Origin: Terriglobus roseus DSM 18391
Lineage (GTDB): Bacteria > Acidobacteriota > Terriglobia > Terriglobales > Acidobacteriaceae
Assembly: GCF_000265425.1 (NCBI RefSeq)
Contig: NC_018014.1
Coordinates: 1,240,001-1,304,000 of the forward strand
Direction of reading: 5' to 3'
Length of the DNA: 64,000 bases
Numbering within the stretch: position 1 is the stretch's first letter; each line of letters starts with the position of its first letter. The notes below the pieces were generated by a model. It did not search any database. It was not told the origin of the DNA and worked only from the letters and a program-made list of their open reading frames with translations. Of the stretch, positions 52,397 through 61,879 are shown piece by piece. Made by a program: the position numbers and the translations under genes.

Positions 52397-53683
52397 TCAT
52401 GCACTCGCTGTGCTGTAGCTCAGGCTTGGCTTGTTGGCTCGGACAGTGTTGCCGATGTAATCCGGCGATAGATGCGCGTAGTGTTTGATCGCCATGGCTG
52501 TACCGCTGTGGCCAAGCTGATTAGCGATGACTTCGATCTTCGTCCCGTTCTGAATCAGCAGGGAAGCAAACGTGTGCCGAAGATCGTGGAACCGTACAGG
52601 GCGCTTGATATGGGCAGCGCGAAGCACAGTCTTCATTCTCTGCTGCTGGTTCGATTTGTTCCATGCCTCACCGTCTGAGCGCCGAAGCAATAGCTCGCTA
52701 GGCGACTTGTCCTTGGAGACCGCCGCGAAGAAAGCGCCTTCAGCATCCGTTAGGAATATGTGCTTCGTCTTGCCAGTCTTGCTCTGCATAAGAGACACGA
52801 CGTTCGTGCGCGGATCGAACGCGCTCGCCTTGAGGCCGCATAGCTCGCCGTAGCGACAGCCTGTGATGAGCGCAGCTTGCACTAGGTTCTTGAAGTCATC
52901 CGGGCATGACGTGATGAAGCGCTGCGCTTCATCGCTAGTCAGGTATTCATTCTTTGGCTTGTCCACGTTCTCAAACTTCGCTACGGTCTCCCATGACGCT
53001 TTGCTGCTGACGTGCTGGTTGTTGTATGCACGGGTCAGCAGAGCCTTGAGATCGTTGAACACGCGGTTAGCTGAGTCCTTACGCTTGCGGCGCGTCTCAG
53101 GATCATCATGCTTGTAGACCACCTTGCTCATCCGTGACGGCGATAGTTTCTTCGTGCTCTGCAAGCGGCGCTGTACCTTGAGCGGTGCCTTCTCTGCGAG
53201 GTCGTGCAGCCATTGCTCCACCTGTCTGCGAGTGAGCTTGGACACTTCGACAGCGCCGAGAATGGGCAGGATGTGCATGTCTACGTTCGACTGCGCCGTC
53301 TGCTTCCCGCGCTCGCTACCATCCCAACGCGAGAGCCAATCGTTCGCGGCATCCTTGACGCTGTATTTCCCCAGGTGGACGCCGCTAGCGTCGGAGCGAG
53401 TGACAGAGCCGAACCACGCCTGCGCCGCTTCTAGAGCCTGCTGGAAGCTCAGGACGTGCGTTCCGTTGGCCGGTGCCGTATCGTCCGCGCTGCCCAGTGC
53501 CTGAAAGCGCCTGCCGTGCTCGCGCGTGTAGTACCGGGCGATCCATGTCCCACCGATGTCCTGCCGACGATAGCCGAGATGCTGCCCTTCGGCGATCAGA
53601 TGCCAGTACGGATCGCGGCGCTCGGTGAGCTTTACGCGGACGGTGCGATTGACGATGCGCGGGTTGTTGGCTGTGCGTGGCAT
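52397..53683 (-). CDS. Tyrosine recombinase/integrase of the element
   Basis: A ~428-residue phage-type integrase. The N-terminal part (~10-60) is an arm-binding-like region, followed by a SAM-like core-binding domain (~105-205) and the catalytic domain with Arg in TGCRYGELCGL, the Lys-bearing beta turn (SKTGKTKHIFL), HDLRHTFAS (His/Arg), GHSGTAMAIKHYAH (His and nucleophile Tyr). Start ATG 53683 (MPRTANNP) is preferred because upstream ATGs at 53701 and 53713 lie inside the GTACGTCAT repeats. It lies beside attR and reads into the element. Confidence 0.93.
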   Translation of the reverse strand: MPRTANNPRIVNRTVRVKLTERRDPYWHLIAEGQHLGYRRQDIGGTWIARYYTREHGRRFQALGSADDTAPANGTHVLSFQQALEAAQAWFGSVTRSDASGVHLGKYSVKDAANDWLSRWDGSERGKQTAQSNVDMHILPILGAVEVSKLTRRQVEQWLHDLAEKAPLKVQRRLQSTKKLSPSRMSKVVYKHDDPETRRKRKDSANRVFNDLKALLTRAYNNQHVSSKASWETVAKFENVDKPKNEYLTSDEAQRFITSCPDDFKNLVQAALITGCRYGELCGLKASAFDPRTNVVSLMQSKTGKTKHIFLTDAEGAFFAAVSKDKSPSELLLRRSDGEAWNKSNQQQRMKTVLRAAHIKRPVRFHDLRHTFASLLIQNGTKIEVIANQLGHSGTAMAIKHYAHLSPDYIGNTVRANKPSLSYSTASA

Positions 53684-53692
53684 AGGGACTCC

Positions 53693-53732
53693 GTACGTCA
53701 TAGCGTACGTCATAGATCGTCCCGTACGTCAT
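53693..53732. promoter_or_regulatory. Three GTACGTCAT boxes at the integrase promoter (right arm sites)
   Basis: Copies at 53693-53701, 53705-53713 and 53724-53732, all in the same orientation as the two copies near attL. They directly precede the integrase start on the minus strand, so they could both position the integrase at the end of the element and allow it to control its own gene. Confidence 0.6.
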
Positions 53733-53854
53733 AAAATCGTCGTGGACGGAGGACTTTATTTGTTTGCGCCAAACGTCACAGAACCCGCATGGATGTTGGT
53801 CTAGGCTGCATTCCATGTGTATCCATGACCGTGTAGCAATTCATGCGTTTATCG

Positions 53855-53916
53855 CCTTCACACGGTGGAAGTCGTAGGTTCGAATCCTGCTGTGCCCACC
53901 ATCAAATCAACAACTT
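53855..53916. repeat. attR, 62-bp direct repeat (partial tRNA-Val copy)
   Basis: Identical to 43394-43455. It contains the tRNA-Val sequence from the anticodon loop to the CCA end plus 15 bp, but not the 5' half, so it is not a working tRNA. It marks the right end of the element. Confidence 0.95.
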
Positions 53917-54005
53917 GGCGACACTGGCGAAATAGATTTGATGCCACTTGATGCCAAACTACACCGTCTAGCATCAACCGCGCCGGGTGTACCGGCTACA
54001 CCCTT

Positions 54006-54212
54006 CTACGTCGCCTGCTGCTGTGTTGCTGCTGATGTGAGCATCGCGTAGATCGAGCCGACCATCTGCTGCACACTCTCTGGCAGTTCCTGCATGTACT
54101 CGTTCGCTGTCGTGTCCGCTCGCGAGTGCCGCAGGTGAGATTGAATGTCCTTCACGGAACCAAGATTCTGGGCTCGAGTCGCCATCGTGCGGCGGAGCAC
54201 CTGAATTCGCGT
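54006..54212 (-). pseudogene. C-terminal remnant of a second tyrosine recombinase
   Basis: The minus frame reads RIQVLRRTMATRAQNLGS, then VKDIQSHLRHSRADTTANEYMQ, with the conserved R, LRHS His and a Tyr of the integrase C-terminus, ending in TAG at 54006. All upstream domains are missing; a stop comes at 54213-54215. It lies 90 bp outside attR and is unrelated at sequence level to the intact integrase. It shows that an earlier element used this region. Confidence 0.8.
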
Positions 54213-56098
54213 TCACCGAGACTGTGGGGGATGCCGATTGCTACATCCCGTGGAGCGCCTCCTAGGCTCCAGCGCTGCTGCCATGGATCAAGCTGAAACC
54301 AGGTGTCACTGCCTCAGAGGCGGATTCTGACTTCCAGGTTTATCTCAAGGACTTTCAGAGACAAAACCCGACGCACTTTCCAAAACACTTCCATGTAGAT
54401 GTTCAACCCATAGCGAAACCATACCTCTCGCGGACCGGACGAACACTGTCTCTACTCTTTGTTTCGGTCGTACTGCTTCTTCTTATCGGCTGTGCGAACT
54501 GTTCCGTACTACTGCTTGCCCGCGGAGAGACGAGCGAGCGGGAGCTTTCGATCCGCTCCGCGCTAGGGGCCAGCCGCTTCCGGCTAATACGGCAACTGCT
54601 GGTTGAGTCTTTGACGATTGCACTCTCTGGCACAGTGCTGGGCGTAGCAATTGCGTTGTGGTTTTCGCGGATGCCGCTGCAACTTATGCCTGACCTATTC
54701 CCTCATGAGGCCGTTGCAACGGTGAATTGGCCTGTTCTCGGTTTTTCCGTGGCGATAGGAGTCGTCGCGGGTATCGCCTTTGGGCTTGCTCCAGCACTTC
54801 GGTTTTCCCGACCCGATATTGTCCAGATCATCCAGGCACACGGCCGCAGTCAGATGTCGCCGAGAGGGAGCTCGCTTCCACTGCTCGTTGGGGCTCAAAC
54901 CATTCTGACGTGCATTCTTCTTAATGCCGCATTCATGGCTCTTGCTGGCTTCCGTCACATCACGACCATGGATCTCGGGCACGACCCTCATCACGTGGGT
55001 TTCATTGGACTCCCGCTGAAGATCGATCCAACAAAGAACCAGCAGGCCTATGCGGATCACATTGAAGCGCTGGCCGATACCGTGGCGACCGTTCCGGGAG
55101 TGGTTTCGGTCGGTGTCTCATCAACCGGGATACCACCCTCTCAACCCTTCGGGGGGCTTGGGTCGCCGGCGCCATTCGAGTTCCTCGGAGAAAAGCCGCA
55201 GGAGACAACGCGGGCACTTATCCAACTTGTTAGCCCCGGCTTCTTCGAGACGATGAAGATCCCCCTCCTGCGAGGGCGTCTCTGGTCGAACGATGAAAAC
55301 CGCAAGGGAGATTTCGTGGCCGTAGTGAACGAGTCCTTCGTGAACCGGTATATGAAGGGGAAAGGTGTCTTGGGTGCGCAAGTGCGGTCCGAGGCGCTCA
55401 AGAACGATGGCGGACCTGCCAACATTACTTCTCCCTCGAGTGGAGAGTGGCGTCAGATCATCGGTGTCGTTGCCGATGCGCGCAATGACGGCCTCGAAAG
55501 GCCGGTCGCCCCTGCCATCTACGTTCCCTACAGCGCGTTCATGTGGAATGATGCCCAAATCTTCTTCCGGTCTACTGGGGCTCCAACATCCATCGATCGC
55601 TCTCTCCGGCGCGCGCTTCATGGCATGGATGCAGAACAGAGGATCGGTGGCAACAGGATCGAAACGCTGGAGCACGTCCTGAGTGTGCAGACAATCTGGG
55701 TGCAGCAGCACATGCTCTCAGTGCTCTTCACGGTGTTCGGTGTGATTGCGTTGGCGCTCTCGCTCTTCGGCATCGCAAGTAGCGCCTTGTTCCTGGCGAA
55801 TGGGCAAAAGAAGGAGATCGGGATACGTCTGGCCTTGGGAGCATCACGGGGGCACGTGTTGTGGACGGTCATGAAGCCAGTTCTTCTAATCGTATCGCTC
55901 ATGGTTCTCATTGGGTTATCCGTGAATCTCGCCCTGGCGCGGATATTTGGGCACTGGATGCAGATCGATCATTCTTCCTTCGGAGGCTCGCTCTCCGTAG
56001 CATTGTTGCTGCTGCTTGCTTCAGCGCTGGCTTGCCTCGGGCCGGCGCTTCGGGCGTCTCGCTTGGATCCACTTCCTATTCTTCGTGACGTTCTTTGA
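54203..56098 (+). pseudogene. ADOP/MacB-like ABC permease, 5'-truncated with in-frame stop
   Basis: The last ~630 residues of an acidobacterial duplicated orphan permease. It starts in the periplasmic MacB domain (FTETVGDADCYIPW), directly at the integrase remnant, has a TAG at 54263, then continues in the same frame: WIKLKPGVTASEADS, the FtsX segment SVVLLLLIGCANCSVLLLARGETS, the second periplasmic domain, and the final FtsX repeat (ALSLFGIASSALFLANGQKKEIGIRLALGASRG) to LPILRDVL. About the first 200 residues are missing. A shortened product from TTG 54611 is possible but unlikely to work. Confidence 0.85.
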
Positions 56099-56114
56099 AC
56101 GCATTCGCGCGGAC

Positions 56115-57166
56115 ATGTCGAACTGGTCTGATGTGGAACTCGCTGCTTTCAAAGCCACCCCGAGCAGGGCAAGGCGGACTGCAGCCGCATTGAGCAGACC
56201 CCACATGAGGGCGAAGAAGCGCTGGCGTTGGCCAGGCTGTGCGCTCTTGGGCGGGACTGGGAAGGCACTTATTCCGCAGCGCGCTGGTACACACGTAAGT
56301 CAGCTCCACCGGAGCAAGCGGCCCACCTGCCCGTTGGCTTTGCTCTGCTGCTAAAGGCCGACCTGAGTCTACAGGCAGTGGCACGAGCCCTTGAGGATTT
56401 AAAGAAGCTGTACGAACGAGTGCCCTTCGACGAAGACATAGATTCGGTTTTTACCTACGTGATAATTGCACTCGAGGTCATGCGACCCGACGACGGGATC
56501 GCAGCGGCTAGGATGCGGCAGGCTGGGCTCCTCGACGCCGTCTCCGGAAAGAAGCCATCATTGCCTTCCGGGAAAGCTGAGGCCGAGGCCTGGCACTTCC
56601 TGGCGCTGTTACGCGCCGCTGGGCAGACGGACGCTGAGAAGACCGAGAGAACATTGCTCCTTGGGGCCATTGCTGCTCGCACGGCCCCTCTTTCAGCAAC
56701 AGACCAGTACACCGCTCAGCGTGGCCGAGCCGCGTACGAGTGGCTGGGGAGAGAAGCCCCAACGATCCAAGTGGCGCGAAGCACCTACCCGCCAGTTATC
56801 ACCAGACGGGCTCCTGTCACTGCAAGAGCGACGTTGCTGGTGGTGGAGATGGTCGATGCGGCAGATGCACCTGCGCTCTCCCTCGCGATGGATTCGCTTC
56901 GCAGTCACCTGCAGCCGGGAACGGAAGCGAGGCTAGTGTTGATAGGCACACGGCCAGCCCCTGCGAAACGCACGGCGAACCCTCCCTCAATCCGTGCTGA
57001 CTACACGAACGATGCACTGCTTGAGACCTTGAGCATGGAGTCGGGGCCGGCGCTCGTTTTGCTTGGTGCTGATCATCGCGTGAGGTGGGTAGGGACTGGT
57101 GCCGCTGCGTGGCTCAATCCGCAGCAGCAGGCCGAAATCCTGCTCTCCCGAACAGCTTCGCAGTAG
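56115..57166 (+). pseudogene. TPR/thioredoxin-like protein gene, frameshifted and truncated
   Basis: The frame from ATG 56115 reads MSNWSDVELAAF and then loses sense, while the next frame picks up QSHPEQGKADCSRIEQT at ~56150 and runs on through EEALALARLCALGRDWEGTYSAA to the stop at 57166. A one-base loss near CTTTCAAA would explain the switch. The main part (from TTG 56228, 312 residues) has TPR-like helices and a C-terminal thioredoxin-like end (ALVLLGADHRVRWVGTGAAAWLNP). No signal peptide remains. The frameshift call rests on how the two frames join and on the usual look of this family. Confidence 0.6.
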
Positions 57167-57547
57167 AGCGATGCGAACTAGGAAAGCTCAAATATCGGAC
57201 AATGAACAGACTTAGGGAGGTTCTTGGTTGCTGAAGATCGCTGCTGTCGTCTTAGGCTGTTGTCTTGATAATTAAGTAGCTAAGTTCTGTTCGCGCGCAG
57301 CTGCATCAGCCTCTTCATTACCGTCAATATTCCCTACCTCAACGGATACGTACAGCAATGTTCTTTACCAAATGTCGGCGATTAAGTGCGAAAGTATGCT
57401 GCTGCGGTAGTGCGAGAGCTCCTTGTCCGCCCTGTGATGGTAAGCTTCCTGCGTGCCAAGGCTGCGCTCCAAATGGCATACTAAGGCCCACCGCGAGAGG
57501 AATCCCTGTGCCTCGGGCTTTCATGCATCTATCGTGGTCAATGAAAA
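57167..57547. other. Intergenic stretch without recognised feature
   Basis: About 380 bp between convergent genes. No frame here has coding character and no RNA or clear terminator was seen. Confidence 0.4.
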
Positions 57548-59938
57548 CTACTGTTTCTGCTCCACGGGCAGCAGCCAGACCTCAGCTATTTGTCCGCCTC
57601 GGCCACCACCCCCAGCGCCGTAGGGTCGGCTCCATTCGAGCGTAAGTTCACCCTTGTGGATGAGTTCTGCGTTTACTGGCAACTCCATTTGCTCGGGATT
57701 GGAAGCTCGCACGCGCGCGGCGAGCAGGGTCACACCATTCGCTTTCAGTTGCATCGGCAGCTTGTACTCCTCACCTGCGTAGGTTATCCGAAGCGTGTAG
57801 GCAGTTGCCCCTTTTAGGCCGGTGTAGTGAAGCTGCAACGGCTGCTCGTAGAGAGTCTCTGCATAGTCAAGCCATGAGAGTCGCCATCCCTTCTCGAGCG
57901 TCTCGTCGGCGATCCCATCGATTGATGAGTGATAGAGTTCCGGATCGGATTGCCAACCGCTCCCTTTCACCAGTTGCGCCTCGCTCGCGGGATCACCCAG
58001 ATCGTCATAGAGCGCGCCGGGGACGGGATGCGACCAGTTTGCGATACGGGAGAGTTTTTCCCTCTGCTCGCTATTACGCAACGTCCCTGCCTTATTCAAC
58101 TCGGTCTCAAGCCAGGTGCGGTCGTTCAAAGGTGTGTCAATGCGATCGAAGTTGGCCCCGCGTTCCCAATTCGAAGCACCATAGAGCTTGACGCTGAGCT
58201 GCAGGCCACACTCCTGAAACAACGCCGATGCTAAGCTCGTGAGCGACGTGTGCAGCTTCCGTTCCTCTGCATCCGGCGCGCTGTTGCGCAGCGCTCTCAT
58301 GGCCCCCTCAATGCGTGTTGAGGGGGGCGATGTATCGTCGGCGACTACCTTCAGAGCCGTTTGTTCAGAACGCAGCTCCCGCAGGCGTTTGATCTGTAAA
58401 TAACGGTCGTACGAACCTCGATACAGTAGGCTGTCCCAGCGCCAGTTCTTGACCGAGTTTGCAGGATGAAGTTTTTCAAGCTTTGCGAGCACAGGTGCGA
58501 TGCCGGTGTTTTGCAGCAAAGGGCCATCCCAATTCCGCTCAAGCCCTTCAACGGCCGATGCGATTCGTTCGTCATCCGCTGGAGCAGCCTGAAAGAAGTA
58601 ACGAGCGTAGTCGAGCAAGGTGTTGTGAGTCGGACGTTCCAGACTCCATCCCCAGCCTCCCCAAAGAACCTTGTTGATGTCGTCGTTCACACCCTCTGAG
58701 TAGACGATGAAGCCGTTGTTGTAGGGGTAGAAGTGCTTGTAGATATGCTCAAAGCCTGCAGGCCGTGGATCAATCGGCTCTCTACCTTCGGTCAGCGCGA
58801 AGATGGGATCCCACTTGGGCACGGGAAACTGCGAATGCATGGCGTGCGCTGTATCGGGATAGAATTCGATGGGATACGCGGCAGGAATCTTTGCTCGTTG
58901 TTGTTCCATGCTTTCGCGTGACTGCGGGCCGAAAAAGATGCCGCTCAGGTAAGCCGGGTGTTGTTCCAGCAGTTCATAGAAGCGCTTGTATCGTTCCGCC
59001 GTGAATCCCTGGGCGGAGACCCACACCTCGGCCTTTGGATGGTAACGATGAAGGATCTCTGCCTCTTGTTCGATCAGCGGCAGCAGAACTTCCGGGGCCG
59101 TGTGTCCCGGGTCGCCACCAGGAACGTGGATCGAGTCAACACGCGGCAGCTTGCGGATAAGGTCTTCGAACTGCCTCAGTTCCTTTGCTGACTGATCGGG
59201 ATCCGCATAGTTCTTCGCCATCTCGGGGTAGAAGAGATCGAAGCGGAGATCGTAGTCCTGGCTCATCTGCGACAGACCCAGCACGGTAGTCTCAGCGGGA
59301 GCGGGGAAGAGCGGGCTTGTCGGGTCGTCGTCAGAGATCGGCGCGACGACCTGCATGGTATTTAAACCGAAGACGGCCATGTCGAGCATCTGCTGGCGGA
59401 ACTGGTCCAGCGTCCACGCGTCGTAGGTGTTGTTCTTCATGCGATACCCAATCTGGTAGCCGCGCACGTTCCGGTCGGGTTTCGTTGTGTACGAATTTGT
59501 AAACGGCAAGTGCAATGTTCGATGATCGTAAGTGGCAGAGCGCAAGAACCAACCCACGGCGAACAATTCGCCACGCTCACTCGCCGCAGAGAGGATTAGC
59601 GTCTTGTGCGTGCCACGCCCAAGACTTGTGACGCTATAGCCTTCCTGGCCTATTGGACGGCTCTCGCGCTTCTGCTGCCACATACCCAGTTCCGCGGGCG
59701 ATAGAAGAGATGGCATCTGCTGCTCAGTGCCTACAATCAATCGATCCGTCGAACCAGCCTTATCCCTGCCCGACATGGATACCTGCTGGCCACGGTCGGC
59801 AAGCTGCTTCAGTAAAAAATCGAAATAGCGCATCTGGACCGGCGTCCGCGGTTGCGCTACCAACACCAATCGCTGCGCAACAGCGCCGTGTGAAAGCGAT
59901 AGGAAAAAGCACGAGAAGATGGCGAGACGCAGACGCAT
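57548..59938 (-). CDS. Secreted glycoside hydrolase-like protein (GH20/GH67 N-domain type)
   Basis: A 796-residue exported protein with signal peptide SCFFLSLSHGAVAQ. Residues ~25-150 look like the alpha/beta domain that precedes the barrel in GH20, GH67 and GH84 enzymes (LIVGTEQQMPSLL; EGYSVTSLGRG; LILSAASERGELFAVGWFLRS). Residues ~155-480 look like a TIM barrel (RNVRGYQIGYRMKNNTYDAW; FDLFYPEMAKNY; VDSIHVPGGDPGHT; AEVWVSAQGF; NNGFIVYSEG). A helical and a C-terminal beta part follow. It is divergent from an aldolase/GntR operon and shares the TGTCGACA operator region. A glycosidase acting on an acidic or amino sugar glycan is a reasonable guess. Confidence 0.75.
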   Translation of the reverse strand: MRLRLAIFSCFFLSLSHGAVAQRLVLVAQPRTPVQMRYFDFLLKQLADRGQQVSMSGRDKAGSTDRLIVGTEQQMPSLLSPAELGMWQQKRESRPIGQEGYSVTSLGRGTHKTLILSAASERGELFAVGWFLRSATYDHRTLHLPFTNSYTTKPDRNVRGYQIGYRMKNNTYDAWTLDQFRQQMLDMAVFGLNTMQVVAPISDDDPTSPLFPAPAETTVLGLSQMSQDYDLRFDLFYPEMAKNYADPDQSAKELRQFEDLIRKLPRVDSIHVPGGDPGHTAPEVLLPLIEQEAEILHRYHPKAEVWVSAQGFTAERYKRFYELLEQHPAYLSGIFFGPQSRESMEQQRAKIPAAYPIEFYPDTAHAMHSQFPVPKWDPIFALTEGREPIDPRPAGFEHIYKHFYPYNNGFIVYSEGVNDDINKVLWGGWGWSLERPTHNTLLDYARYFFQAAPADDERIASAVEGLERNWDGPLLQNTGIAPVLAKLEKLHPANSVKNWRWDSLLYRGSYDRYLQIKRLRELRSEQTALKVVADDTSPPSTRIEGAMRALRNSAPDAEERKLHTSLTSLASALFQECGLQLSVKLYGASNWERGANFDRIDTPLNDRTWLETELNKAGTLRNSEQREKLSRIANWSHPVPGALYDDLGDPASEAQLVKGSGWQSDPELYHSSIDGIADETLEKGWRLSWLDYAETLYEQPLQLHYTGLKGATAYTLRITYAGEEYKLPMQLKANGVTLLAARVRASNPEQMELPVNAELIHKGELTLEWSRPYGAGGGGRGGQIAEVWLLPVEQKQ

Positions 59939-60096
59939 TAGGAGACCTGTCTAGTAAGGTCGAACGGCGAAACGTTCGTTGGCACTGCAGATGCACGTGG
60001 AATTATCTGTGAGGCGGCCGGGAGGATTTCGGATTCGCAGAGCGTGAAGCGGCGAAGTTCCTTCCGACTTGAAGGTGGCCATCCCAACAAAATACA

Positions 60097-60108
60097 CACT
60101 GTCGACAG
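60097..60108. promoter_or_regulatory. ACTGTCGACAGT palindrome, candidate GntR operator
   Basis: A perfect 12-bp palindrome 23 bp before the aldolase gene and ~160 bp before the divergent glycosidase gene. The core TGTCGACA returns at 62105-62112 in front of the TonB receptor. FCD-type GntR proteins bind sites of the form TnGTnnnACnA, and the regulator at 61085 belongs to this type. Confidence 0.6.
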
Positions 60109-60131
60109 TTTCTGTCATATGATGGCCTGAA

Positions 60132-61079
60132 ATGAAGACCGGACTCGACGTAAAGCTGCTCAAAGGTATTGTTGTGCCAACTGTCACTCCTCTGACTCGT
60201 TCGGGGGCTTTGGATGAGGTGGCTTTGCGCTTGCTTTTGTCTCGAATCGTTGCGGGTGGGGTGTCCGGGATCTTCGCGTTGGGGACTACTGGGGAGGGGC
60301 CTGCGCTGGGTCGCGGTATTCGGCGGCGCGCTGTTGAGGTTACTTGCGAGGTGGTAGATGGGCGGATGCCGGTGGTGGTTGCGGCGATTGAGACATCGGT
60401 CGATGATGTTCTGCGGACGAGTGAGCATGCTGCGGCGGCAGGGGCGGATGCGATTGCGATTGCGCCTCCTTTTTACATGGCGCTTGGGCAGGCGGACATC
60501 GTTCGGTTTGGGCGGCAGGTGGCGGATGAGTCGAAGCTGCCGGCTTACCTTTACAACGTTCCCTTCGGGAACCTGCCGCAGTTCAACGTGCGGGTGCTAG
60601 AAGCTCTCAGTGGACTGGATCCCATCCTTGGCTTGAAGGACAGCTCCGGTGACTTTGAGCAGTTGAAGCAGGCGATTGCGATCTTTGCAGGGCGCCCTGA
60701 GTGTTCGGTGCTTGTTGGGCCGGAGCGCATGTTGCTGGCGGCGCTGCGTGAGCGTGCGGATGGTGGCGTGTGTGGTGGTGCGAACCTGCTGCCTCACTTG
60801 TATGTGCATCTCTACGAGGCTTACCTGCGGGACGATGTGGCTCTTAGTGACGCATTGCAGCAGCGGGTCGTTGCAGTGGAAGAAGACTTCTATGGCGTGG
60901 GTGCTGCCGAGTCGGGACTTGTCCGCGGCTTGAAGACGGCGCTGGAGGTGCAGGGAATCGGGACTGCTGTGATGGCGCCTCCTTATGCCTCTCCGAGCGA
61001 GGAAGAGTATGCGGAAATCCGTAAGACGTTGCTGCGCTGGAAAGATGTGGCAGTGAGCGAAAAGCAAGTTATGGTTTAA
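60132..61079 (+). CDS. DHDPS/N-acetylneuraminate lyase family aldolase
   Basis: A 315-residue class I aldolase with TIM-barrel fold. It has the pyruvate-binding GTTGEGPAL (~50-58), the Tyr region AYLYNVPFGNLP (~137-148) and the Schiff-base Lys in ILGLKDSSGD (~170). The family includes dihydrodipicolinate synthase, sialic acid lyase, and 2-keto-3-deoxy-sugar acid aldolases or dehydratases. With a GntR regulator 5 bp downstream, a divergent glycosidase and a TonB receptor close by, sugar acid breakdown is much more likely than lysine synthesis. The exact substrate is open. Confidence 0.88.
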   Translation: MKTGLDVKLLKGIVVPTVTPLTRSGALDEVALRLLLSRIVAGGVSGIFALGTTGEGPALGRGIRRRAVEVTCEVVDGRMPVVVAAIETSVDDVLRTSEHAAAAGADAIAIAPPFYMALGQADIVRFGRQVADESKLPAYLYNVPFGNLPQFNVRVLEALSGLDPILGLKDSSGDFEQLKQAIAIFAGRPECSVLVGPERMLLAALRERADGGVCGGANLLPHLYVHLYEAYLRDDVALSDALQQRVVAVEEDFYGVGAAESGLVRGLKTALEVQGIGTAVMAPPYASPSEEEYAEIRKTLLRWKDVAVSEKQVMV

Positions 61080-61084
61080 GAGCT

Positions 61085-61879
61085 ATGGCAAGACTGAAGA
61101 AGGTGGAGACGCAGGTGCGTCGCCCGACACGGCGTTCGACTGTTCCTGCGCGTGAGCGGGTTTACCAGCACATACGGAGCCAGATCAACAGCGGCGAGCT
61201 TGCGCCGGGTAAGCCACTTTCCGAATTGTTGCTGGCGAAGGAGCTTGGCAGCAGCCGTACGCCGGTGCGTGAAGCGATCAGTCTGCTGGTGTCGGAAGGG
61301 ATCCTGGAGACGACCCACAACCGTGGGGCGCAGGTTCGTAAGCTGACGCGCAGCGACATCATTGACCTCTGTGAAGTGCGCGAGGCGATGGAGCTTTTTA
61401 CTGCGGAGAAGGCAGCTCGTAATGGGCTTTTGCCGCAGGAGGTGGACGCTCTGACATCGACCATCGCTGGCATTCGTGAGCTTCGGGATTCTTTGCCGGA
61501 TGTGCATAGCGCCCTGAATGACCAGGGGATGGCGCAGTTTACGCAACTGGATCGCCGCTTCCATGAGCAGATTGTGCGGCTCACGTTGAACCGGGCGATG
61601 CACGAGATTCTTCGTAAGGCGGGCGTGCTGGTTCAGATCTTTTCCATGCGTCGCAGGGGACATACGCGCGCCATGCTGGACCGTGTGCTGGATGAACATA
61701 TGCGGATCGCCGAGGCTCTGCAGAAGAACGATCCTGAGGCTGTGCGGAGCCTGCTGGCGGCCCACATTCAGAACAGCATGCGGGAGCGCCTCGAAGAGTT
61801 CGACTCGTGGGAGCGTAGCCAGTTGATCTCACGGAAGACGTCGGAAGAGCGGCACGCCGAGGAAGCGATTCTGTTCTGA
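61085..61879 (+). CDS. GntR family regulator, FCD subfamily
   Basis: A 264-residue regulator. The winged HTH is ERVYQHIRSQINSGELAPGK, LSELLLAKELGSSRTPVREAI, LLVSEGILE, with the wing THNRGAQVRKL. The FCD domain follows (LCEVREAMELFTAEKAA; FTQLDRRFHEQIVRL; HMRIAEALQKNDPEAVRSLLAAHI), with Asp/His residues spaced as in metal-binding members. It starts 5 bp after the aldolase gene and must be cotranscribed with it. The likely effector is a sugar acid of the pathway, and the likely operators are the two TGTCGACA palindromes. Confidence 0.9.
   Translation: MARLKKVETQVRRPTRRSTVPARERVYQHIRSQINSGELAPGKPLSELLLAKELGSSRTPVREAISLLVSEGILETTHNRGAQVRKLTRSDIIDLCEVREAMELFTAEKAARNGLLPQEVDALTSTIAGIRELRDSLPDVHSALNDQGMAQFTQLDRRFHEQIVRLTLNRAMHEILRKAGVLVQIFSMRRRGHTRAMLDRVLDEHMRIAEALQKNDPEAVRSLLAAHIQNSMRERLEEFDSWERSQLISRKTSEERHAEEAILF

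Larger units (their letters stand above)
43394..53916. mobile_element. Integrated phage-satellite-like element in tRNA-Val
   Basis: About 10.5 kb bounded by identical 62-bp repeats. Contents left to right: four small or unknown genes, major capsid protein, small and large terminase, RHH protein, coiled-coil protein, excisionase-like protein, unknown, primase-polymerase/helicase (all plus strand), and integrase (minus). The genes are intact and tightly packed with several ATGA overlaps. There is no portal, protease, tail, lysis or repressor gene, so it cannot be a self-sufficient tailed phage. The set matches capsid-encoding satellites in principle, but with fewer structural genes. Confidence 0.85.

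Noticed and set aside
57358..57645. 95-codon Cys-rich plus-strand frame
   Set aside because: It runs into the glycosidase gene antisense and lacks a ribosome-binding site; the Cys-rich part looks accidental.
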